5,888 nt of DNA from Lachnospiraceae bacterium (lineage in GTDB: Bacteria; Bacillota; Clostridia; Lachnospirales; Lachnospiraceae), in the NCBI GenBank assembly GCA_003447895.1, contig DLYC01000279.1, positions 1 to 5,888 on the forward strand. Reading direction: 5' to 3'. Below, in pieces: positions 1 to 5,084 of this stretch. Under the pieces are notes generated by a model. It worked only from the letters and a program-made list of their open reading frames with translations, had not been told where the DNA came from and made no database searches. A program made the position numbers and the translations under genes. Numbering within the stretch: position 1 is the first letter of the stretch; each line of letters opens with the position of its first letter.

Positions 1-624
1 CTGCAGGTAGTATCTCTGCGCGCCCCTGATCATCTGTCCGATCGCGTCAAAATCTTCCGCGTCGTGCAGCTCTTCCACAACCGTTGTGCGAAATTCATAG
101 CTGATCGCGCGCGACAGGTCCGGCAGCTCTCCTCTTCCGGCTTTGATCAGGAGATCAATGCTCTTTGAGATCCGCCCGACAAGCTCCGCCGACGCTTCCG
201 TGAGCGCGGGGGTGTCGGAGATCCCTGCCGTCATGCCATATTTTGACGGGCTGTTCTTTACATCCATCGCCACATAGTCCGCGAGTCCCCGCCGGAGCAC
301 CGTCTCCAGCATAGCGGGGTGTGTTCCGTTTGTGTCGAGCTTGACCGCATAACCCAGTTCCCGGATCTTCTCCAGAAAGGCGGGGAGTTCCGGCTGCAGG
401 CATGGCTCACCTCCCGTGATCGCGACGCCGTCGAGAAGATCCTGTCTCTTCTTCAGAAAGGCGAAGAGTTCCTCTTCCTCCATGACGGGCGGAACTTTGC
501 CGGTCGCCAGCTCATAGTTGTGGCAGTAGGGGCAGCGGAGGTCGCATCCGCCGAGAAAGACCGTGCAGGCCACGTGCCCCGGGAAATCCAGGAGCGTCAA
601 TTTCTGTAGTCCGTGTATTTTCAT
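1..624 (-). CDS. nrdG: Anaerobic ribonucleoside-triphosphate reductase activating protein (NrdG-type radical SAM enzyme), 3' end cut by window
   Basis: This is a radical SAM activase expected to use a [4Fe-4S] cluster and S-adenosylmethionine to install the glycyl radical on class III ribonucleotide reductase in the anaerobic cytosol. The 208 visible residues have no stop before the window edge. They include the cluster motif CX3CX2C at C27, C31 and C34 (GGCDLRCPYCHN), the SAM-binding ITGGEP at 69-74, LDTNG at 96-100 and MDVKNSP at 120-126. The N-terminus MKIHGLQKLTLLDFPG is typical of the longer NrdG2-like subfamily; such proteins usually reach roughly 230 residues, so only about 20-30 C-terminal residues should be missing. 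The ATG overlaps the stop of the upstream membrane-protein gene as ATGA, with GGAG at 635-632 seven bases before it, so translational coupling is likely. No nrdD is visible; it could lie beyond position 1 or elsewhere. The radical SAM activase class is near certain. The exact target is inferred from family resemblance, and activation of another glycyl-radical enzyme is not excluded. Confidence 0.92.
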   Translation of the reverse strand, partial: MKIHGLQKLTLLDFPGHVACTVFLGGCDLRCPYCHNYELATGKVPPVMEEEELFAFLKKRQDLLDGVAITGGEPCLQPELPAFLEKIRELGYAVKLDTNGTHPAMLETVLRRGLADYVAMDVKNSPSKYGMTAGISDTPALTEASAELVGRISKSIDLLIKAGRGELPDLSRAISYEFRTTVVEELHDAEDFDAIGQMIRGAQRYYLQ

Positions 625-2255
625 TTGTTTTCTCCGTTTCCGCCGTCCCCAAGGGAAGGCCTTACGTAACTGTTCAGGGACGCGGCCGCAATGAGCGGCG
701 CCATTTCATACAGGATCATCGCGTATCTCCCGCTCGCGTTGACCGGGGAGAGAAGGCAGAACATCCACTCCAGAATGACCGGCAGGATCCACATGAGCTC
801 CCGCCGCTTTCTGTCATAGGCAATGATCGAAGCCACGATCAGCCAGAAGGAGACCGCCACATTAAAGAATACTTTCCAGCGGGGGACATTGGCCAGCATC
901 AGGAAAAAATCACAGAGATTGCGGTTGTGTTCCCACAAAGGTTCCGAGATCGTATCCCCCGCGTCCGAAATGACGAACTCGGCGCCGTACCAGAACCAGT
1001 CCTTGGTCCGGATGTCCACACAGTAATAGCCGCAGGTCTGGTTGACCAGGGCTTCGGCATAGCTGAGCGGGTATCTTTTGCCGAGCCTTAGCCATGCGAT
1101 GACAAACCGCCTCATATCTTCGCCGGATGTCTCCGGATTGTAGGTGAATTTGATCGGGTCAGAGAGCTCCGGATCGTAAATGGACCACCTGTTGACCGGA
1201 AAGACTTTATGGATGTCCTCATACAGGTCGCTCTCCATGATCTCCGGATTCTGATTGATGGCGTTTGCAGCAGTCTGGCAAAAGATCGAGTACATCTCCT
1301 GCTTTCCCCCCGGCGCAATCTTTAAGGCCGGCATCAGGATCGTGGAGAACAGGATACTGTATACAAGGACAGGCGCCGCAATACAGAGCGCCAGCTGCTT
1401 TCTGAATCCCTTCCTCAGCACAAGGAGCACCGCGGCGCAGAGCACCACAATGTAGATCCCCTGATTTTTGACAAACGGAAGAAGGACGGACCAGCCGACG
1501 AGCGCCCTGAAGCACCCCTTTTGGGGCGGATCCGAGAGCGCCGCGTGCAGAAGGCAGCAGTACACGGCCAGCGCCGTGGCGAACAGGTTGTCCTTTAAGA
1601 TAAATGCGTTAAAGGATTCAAATATGGGATTCAGGCACAGGCACACAAAGGCAGCGCTCCAGTAAAAGGGCCGCAGGATCTTTCGGAAATAGTTAAGCAC
1701 GTAGGCCCATCCCAGGCAGTTGAGGGCGCAAACCACAATGGAAAGCGCGAAGCTCCCCCAGTCGGGGTGCCCCAGCATGACGCCCGCCTTGATGAATAAG
1801 CCAAAAAATACAGTGAGAAGGACCGGATGATGCCCGGTGATGTAGCTTTCCTCGTACTTTACGGCGGACAGTTTCCGGACGAGGGTCTCCATTCCCAGAA
1901 ACTGCTGGTACTGGTACTTGACGCCTCCCGACTGGATTCCCGGGTACCTCAGTACGGTGAGAACAAGGCCGATCAGGAAAAACGTAAGAAACAGCTTGAG
2001 AAATCCGCGCTTTTCATAAAATCGAAAGAGCCTTCCCTCCCATGAGACGATCCGCGCGTTCCGGGAAAGTTTTCTGCCGGCCCAGATCAGAAGGACGAGA
2101 AGCGCCGCAAATACGGCTGCATCCAGGACGGATAGGAAGATCCTGGTTCCGACAAACCTTGCGGGATACTTGATGCAATATCCTAAAAAGCAGGAAAGGC
2201 CGTATAGAAGTGCAGCGATCAGTATCTGTATTCCTCTCCCCTTTTTGATCTGCAT
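621..2255 (-). CDS. Polytopic membrane protein, DUF6020/GT-C glycosyltransferase-like
   Basis: This is a 544-residue integral membrane protein with about 12 predicted hydrophobic segments, judged by eye near residues 10-28, 38-60, 85-102, 143-163, 166-188, 196-212, 222-240, 250-280, 286-308, 460-480, 487-504 and 507-527. A large soluble region of about 150 residues (310-455) sits between the last two membrane blocks. Recognisable landmarks are RYPGIQ at 103-108 in the first long loop, GHHPVLLT at 141-148, the LKDNLFA stretch at 220-226 and SGRYAMILYEMAP near the C-terminus. I associate this pattern with the DUF6020 family and more loosely with polyprenyl-phosphate-sugar-dependent GT-C transferases. 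That assignment is from memory. The short C-terminal tail is polar. The start follows an AAAGGAGG site with 8-base spacing, 17 bp after the DUF4037 stop. The stop overlaps the nrdG start. An envelope glycan or lipid-modifying role is inference; no substrate can be named. Confidence 0.8.
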   Translation of the reverse strand: MQIKKGRGIQILIAALLYGLSCFLGYCIKYPARFVGTRIFLSVLDAAVFAALLVLLIWAGRKLSRNARIVSWEGRLFRFYEKRGFLKLFLTFFLIGLVLTVLRYPGIQSGGVKYQYQQFLGMETLVRKLSAVKYEESYITGHHPVLLTVFFGLFIKAGVMLGHPDWGSFALSIVVCALNCLGWAYVLNYFRKILRPFYWSAAFVCLCLNPIFESFNAFILKDNLFATALAVYCCLLHAALSDPPQKGCFRALVGWSVLLPFVKNQGIYIVVLCAAVLLVLRKGFRKQLALCIAAPVLVYSILFSTILMPALKIAPGGKQEMYSIFCQTAANAINQNPEIMESDLYEDIHKVFPVNRWSIYDPELSDPIKFTYNPETSGEDMRRFVIAWLRLGKRYPLSYAEALVNQTCGYYCVDIRTKDWFWYGAEFVISDAGDTISEPLWEHNRNLCDFFLMLANVPRWKVFFNVAVSFWLIVASIIAYDRKRRELMWILPVILEWMFCLLSPVNASGRYAMILYEMAPLIAAASLNSYVRPSLGDGGNGENK

Positions 2256-2263
2256 GAACCCTT

Positions 2264-2271
2264 CCTCCTTT
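2264..2271 (-). promoter_or_regulatory. Strong Shine-Dalgarno site for the membrane-protein gene
   Basis: AAAGGAGG lies eight bases upstream of the ATG at 2255 and fills most of the 17-bp gap after the DUF4037 stop codon. It is the closest match to the anti-Shine-Dalgarno sequence among the five operon genes. It fixes the start of the membrane-protein gene. Confidence 0.85.
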
Positions 2272-2272
2272 G

Positions 2273-3214
2273 TTAAACCGCTGCCAGTATATGCATATTG
2301 CGGAGCTCGACGTCCGCCACTTTGTCATGGACCGAGTAGGCGTGCGCTTCCAGTTCCCCGCCGGATGCCCGGGTGAGCCCCTGCGCTCTCAGTTCTCCGA
2401 TCACATCCGAGGCGATCCCCTCAATCACCTTGGACTTCTCTTCCCTTGTCTCTTCCTCGTTGTCCGTCGTCATCAGATACTCCAGAAGTTCGGCCGTAAG
2501 CGCAAGCCTGGGGAGGGCCCGCATCGCCCGAAAGCTCCACTTGTAATAGGGCTGATAGACGTCGTTTAACAAAAATACCGCCGCCATCGTGCTCTTTACA
2601 AATTCCATGACTGCCAGCTGCGCCGCCGCCGTCTCCCCGTGGCGAAGGCACCGCCCATAATTATACTGCCCGGACTGCGCCATGAGAAGGAGCTGTCCCG
2701 CAAGTTTCTTGATCCTGATGTCCCGCGGCCTGTTCCGGAGCCTCTCCCGGATTCCTGTCAGTTCCCCGTAGGGGTCCGCGAAGATCTCCCCGTTGACAGC
2801 CTCCGCCAGCGCGTACTCCGGGACGGACAGCCACTGCCAGAGGCTGAGATTTCCGTCGGCCGTCCCGGTCTTTTCTTTCATAAAATCCGCCATCCTAAGG
2901 ACGCCGTGCCTTGCGCCTCCCGTCGGACTTACAAGCGACCGTTTAAGTCCCATAAACTCCCTCGGAAGTGCCGCGTACGCTCTCTCGAGGGCAAAGGCCG
3001 CTTTCCTGCCAACGACCTCTTCGCCAGGCACAAAAATACAGAATCCCGGCTCAAAGTCGTGATCCTGCGACACTTCATCATCAAACCCGTAGCACTCCGA
3101 ACCGCTCCCGGTTAGTCCCACAGCTAAAAAAGGAATAAGCTCCGGGAATTTCTCCCGGAGCATTGGTTCACCGTATTCTCTGTAAAAAGCTCTTGAGAGC
3201 TCCAGTCCTTTCAT
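2273..3214 (-). CDS. DUF4037 domain-containing protein, putative nucleotidyltransferase fold
   Basis: This 313-residue soluble protein matches what I know of DUF4037. It starts MKGLELSRAFYREYG. It has GSGSE at 36-40, then GFDDEVSQDHDF at 43-54, and later regions QYNYGRCLRHGE (183-194) and YQPYYKWSFRAMRALP (220-235). The spacing of G36-S37 to D51-x-D53 fits the minimal nucleotidyltransferase signature hG[GS]x(9-13)Dh[DE]h, with DHD as the likely metal-binding pair; D147 in EIFADPYG is a possible third carboxylate. The C-terminal half is mostly helical, as in antibiotic nucleotidyltransferases and related proteins. No signal peptide or membrane segment is seen, so a cytosolic location is likely. 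The ATG has AAGGA three bases upstream (rather short spacing). It lies 36 bp after the TPR gene, and I recall such a TPR-DUF4037 pairing in other Clostridia. The substrate is unknown; nucleotide transfer is inferred from the motif only. Confidence 0.87.
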   Translation of the reverse strand: MKGLELSRAFYREYGEPMLREKFPELIPFLAVGLTGSGSECYGFDDEVSQDHDFEPGFCIFVPGEEVVGRKAAFALERAYAALPREFMGLKRSLVSPTGGARHGVLRMADFMKEKTGTADGNLSLWQWLSVPEYALAEAVNGEIFADPYGELTGIRERLRNRPRDIRIKKLAGQLLLMAQSGQYNYGRCLRHGETAAAQLAVMEFVKSTMAAVFLLNDVYQPYYKWSFRAMRALPRLALTAELLEYLMTTDNEEETREEKSKVIEGIASDVIGELRAQGLTRASGGELEAHAYSVHDKVADVELRNMHILAAV

Positions 3215-3230
3215 AGTTCCTTCTTTCTGA

Positions 3231-3240
3231 GGCCGCGGCC
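3231..3240. repeat. 10-bp perfect GC palindrome between TPR and DUF4037 genes
   Basis: GGCCGCGGCC equals its own reverse complement and sits in the 36-bp gap between the TPR stop and the DUF4037 start, just upstream of the DUF4037 ribosome-binding site. It has no loop and no T-tract, so it is not a terminator. In a GC-rich genome this may be coincidental. Confidence 0.4.
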
Positions 3241-3250
3241 GGCAGGACCG

Positions 3251-4213
3251 TCACAGCAGCGCGGCGAGCGCGTCCGAGCGCTCATTGAGTCTCTCCGCCG
3301 TCATGAAGTAGCCGTAGTACTCAAAGGTAGGCGCGCATTTTTCACAGACAAAGGCATAGTAGCCGAGCCTTGCGCGCATGTCCGCCGTGAGAGCGCCCTT
3401 AAAGTCGCCGGAAGCCGTCTTCGGATCCCAGTCAGCCCCGAGAAGCTCCTGCCCCTTGGCCTCGAGCAGCTCCTCCGCTTTCTCCACGAGCGCGTTGATC
3501 CGGCTCTCCGCGTTCTCCATTCCGTCCCTGAGTTCGACCGTATTGGCCATATTCAGGTAGGAGATCGCCTGCTCCAGCTCTCCGTCTTCCACGTTGGCCA
3601 TGGCTTCGATCGCCTTTTCATAGAGATCCAGGGCTTCCCCGTAGCGTCTCTTCGCTTTTTCATGCTGCGCCCTGGTCTTCTGCTCGTGGCCCAAAGACTC
3701 CATTTCCAGGCCGAGCAGTTCCTGTTCGTGGGCCAGGGCGTCCAGTTTCCTGCCCAGCGCCGTACACGTAAGTGCCATATTGTTGTAGAGTCCGCCCAGG
3801 AGCCTCGGCTCCGTGTAGGCGCTGCTCTCGTATACGTCGCGCGCTCTGCGGAACATCGCGAGCGCACTCTCGTGGTCGCCGAAGGCTTCATACGCCGTCG
3901 CGACATTGACGAAAGTCGTTCCGGCGCTGATCGTGTCCTCCATGTCCAGTTCCTTAAGGAGGCCGAGCGCTTCCTGCGCGCTCTCCATGGTCTTCTTCTC
4001 CTGGCCGGTCTTTCTGTAATGGCCGATCAGTTCATTCCGGACAACAAGCAGCCCCTCTTCATCCCTCGCGAGCCTGGCTTCCTCGAGCCAGTAGAGGAGG
4101 TGCCTCTCCGCGCCGCGGAAATCCCGGCGCCCCATGTACTCATTCATCTTGTCAATTATGCGCCTTTGCGGTATCGGCCGTAAGGCATTTTCCGTAAGAT
4201 CCCAGTCCTTCAT
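3251..4213 (-). CDS. Tetratricopeptide repeat (TPR) protein
   Basis: This is a 320-residue, cytosolic, almost wholly helical protein and a probable protein-interaction scaffold. TPR-like helix pairs are visible around residues 24-55 (MGRRDFRGAERHLLYWLEEA), 57-90, 99-130 (VNVATAYEAFGDHESALAMF), 140-155 (LYNNMALTCTALGR), 191-207 (YGEALDLYEKAIEAM) and 213-250. Between R155 and Y191 lies a charged stretch carrying HEQ, HEQ and HEK, which interrupts the normal TPR register and may form a coiled coil. The C-terminus departs from TPR sequence: two cysteines (C290 and C293, a CEKC motif) are followed by an aromatic patch, FEYYGYF. I chose ATG at 4213 because GGGAGGG lies seven bases before it; a GTG eight codons further upstream (4237) has only a weak AGGA-like site. 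It lies 35 bp after the racemase and 36 bp before the DUF4037 gene, suggesting it works with both. The partner is unknown. Confidence 0.88.
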   Translation of the reverse strand: MKDWDLTENALRPIPQRRIIDKMNEYMGRRDFRGAERHLLYWLEEARLARDEEGLLVVRNELIGHYRKTGQEKKTMESAQEALGLLKELDMEDTISAGTTFVNVATAYEAFGDHESALAMFRRARDVYESSAYTEPRLLGGLYNNMALTCTALGRKLDALAHEQELLGLEMESLGHEQKTRAQHEKAKRRYGEALDLYEKAIEAMANVEDGELEQAISYLNMANTVELRDGMENAESRINALVEKAEELLEAKGQELLGADWDPKTASGDFKGALTADMRARLGYYAFVCEKCAPTFEYYGYFMTAERLNERSDALAALL

Positions 4214-4220
4214 AGGTTTA

Positions 4221-4227
4221 CCCTCCC
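4221..4227 (-). promoter_or_regulatory. Shine-Dalgarno site that decides the TPR start
   Basis: GGGAGGG lies seven bases upstream of ATG 4213. The in-frame GTG at 4237 would place this site inside the coding region, so the ATG is preferred. Confidence 0.75.
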
Positions 4228-4248
4228 GTCGCCACACCGTCCTGTGCT

Positions 4249-4956
4249 TTAGTTCAACGCATCATATTCTTTTTTGAGTCTGAGTACCCCCAGCATCAGC
4301 GGGTCATACACTTTGCGGCAGGTCACGCCGTCTTTGTACTTTTCATAGATGATCGGAAGCTCCGTACATCCGAGTATGCAGGTCTGTGCCCGGTTGGTCA
4401 GGTCCAGAAATGTCTGTCTGACTTCCTCCGAATACTTGTCCTGTTTGACCGCCTCGATGCAGTCCCTCAGCTTCCTGTACTCCTCCTTCGCCGGCACGGA
4501 GCACTTGATCCCTTCCTTCTCGAGCGCCTTCTGGTAAATGCCGGAATCAATGGTCCCTTCCGTCCCGAGGACGTACACTTCCTTTACTCCGTCCCTTTTG
4601 ATCGTATCGACGCATTCCTTTATGATGTGAACGACCAGAGGTTCCAGCCCCGGCACTTTCTCGTAGACCGCGGGCAGGAAAAGGTGCGAAGTATTGCAGG
4701 CCAGAAGGATCCTGGTGCACCCGGCGTCCTTGAGCCTCTGCATGGAGTCCGCCATCTCGCTCACAAGCTGCTCCACATTTTCATGATAAAGAAACGCTCT
4801 TACGCGGCTGGGCATTGTGCACCGGTTATCGATGATCATGCGCGGTCTGTCCCATTCCTTCTCCGCCTCGAAAACTTCCGCGTACTGCTGGAAGAGATGG
4901 ATCGTCGCGAATGTCCCCATGCCGCCCAGAACACCTATCACATAGTCTTTCTTCAT
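4249..4956 (-). CDS. Aspartate/glutamate racemase family protein
   Basis: This is a 235-residue cofactor-independent (PLP-free) amino-acid racemase of the Asp/Glu racemase superfamily, which interconverts L- and D-acidic amino acids by a two-cysteine mechanism in the cytosol. Both catalytic cysteines are visible, C87 in LACNTSH and C197 in LGCTELPI, at the usual spacing for two pseudo-symmetric domains. The N-terminal glycine motif is GVLGGMGTFAT (8-18), with T where many aspartate racemases have P. The segment expected near residues 43-52 to read like NPQIPDRT reads DNRCTMPSRV, keeping an arginine (R51) but replacing the aspartate. Length is normal for the family (about 230-240). The ATG follows AGAGGA at 4966-4961 with four-base spacing. 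It is the first gene after the only good promoter and heads the five-gene unit. Family assignment is firm. Whether the substrate is aspartate, glutamate or a derivative cannot be told, so no gene symbol is given. Confidence 0.93.
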   Translation of the reverse strand: MKKDYVIGVLGGMGTFATIHLFQQYAEVFEAEKEWDRPRMIIDNRCTMPSRVRAFLYHENVEQLVSEMADSMQRLKDAGCTRILLACNTSHLFLPAVYEKVPGLEPLVVHIIKECVDTIKRDGVKEVYVLGTEGTIDSGIYQKALEKEGIKCSVPAKEEYRKLRDCIEAVKQDKYSEEVRQTFLDLTNRAQTCILGCTELPIIYEKYKDGVTCRKVYDPLMLGVLRLKKEYDALN

Positions 4957-4965
4957 ACCGTCCTC

Positions 4966-4997
4966 TCATTCTGAAGCATGTTTATCCTTCAGAATGA
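4966..4997. repeat. Perfect 11-bp inverted repeat over the operon transcription start (candidate operator)
   Basis: The arms TCATTCTGAAG (4966-4976) and CTTCAGAATGA (4987-4997) are exact reverse complements separated by 10 bases. Their centres are 21 bp apart, two helical turns. The promoter-proximal arm touches the last base of the -10 element and covers the expected start of transcription. The other arm ends at the first base of the racemase Shine-Dalgarno site. Each arm contains TTCNGAA, itself a small dyad. The position fits a repressor operator better than a terminator: there is no T-tract, and most of one arm would lie at or before +1. Confidence 0.7.
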
Positions 4998-5005
4998 TTA
5001 TACCA
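4997..5005 (-). promoter_or_regulatory. Extended -10 promoter for the racemase operon
   Basis: TGGTATAAT is a perfect -10 hexamer with the upstream TGn extension, located 40 bp before the racemase ATG; transcription should start near 4990. The region 16-18 bp upstream (around 5019-5026) has no good TTGACA match (TATCTT at 17-bp spacing), which suits an extended -10 promoter or one needing an activator. Confidence 0.75.
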
Positions 5006-5012
5006 TATCGCC

Positions 5013-5040
5013 GCCCGCAAAGATATATCGCGCTGCGGGC
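5013..5040. repeat. GC-rich inverted repeat between metK and the operon promoter
   Basis: GCCCGCA (5013-5019) and TGCGGGC (5034-5040) are exact reverse complements around a 14-base centre containing the palindrome GATATATC (5022-5029). The element lies where the -35 region of the downstream promoter would be. On the minus strand no run of T follows, so it does not look like a standard intrinsic terminator for metK, although a GC-rich stem could still slow polymerase. Further GC-rich partial dyads lie between 5041 and 5084 (for example CTTC...GAAG around 5047-5059). Confidence 0.5.
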
Positions 5041-5084
5041 AGGCGCTTCAGAGCGAAGGCTTAGCCGCAGGCCGCCCGCCCCTC

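Noticed and set aside
155..403. 82-codon minus-strand frame in the radical SAM gene
   Set aside because: It is a different frame of the same strand; the radical SAM frame carries all the conserved motifs and runs through to the window edge.
2639..3115. 158-codon open frame on the plus strand
   Set aside because: It is fully antisense to the DUF4037 gene, whose motifs are clear on the minus strand, and its translation is low-complexity and family-less.
3662..4183. 173-codon open frame on the plus strand
   Set aside because: It lies antisense to the TPR gene, has no recognisable domain, and arises from the GC-rich codon pattern of the real gene.
4214..4237. GTG start adding eight residues to the TPR protein
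   Set aside because: The downstream ATG has a much better-placed GGGAGGG site, and the extra residues WRREGKP look like translated ribosome-binding region.
4966..4997. Riboswitch or attenuator hairpin in the racemase leader
   Set aside because: The expected leader is only about 35 bases, and most of the first arm lies at or before the start of transcription, so an RNA hairpin would be incomplete.
5013..5084. Intrinsic terminator for metK
   Set aside because: Several GC-rich dyads are present, but none is followed by a run of T on the minus strand, so no terminator is annotated.
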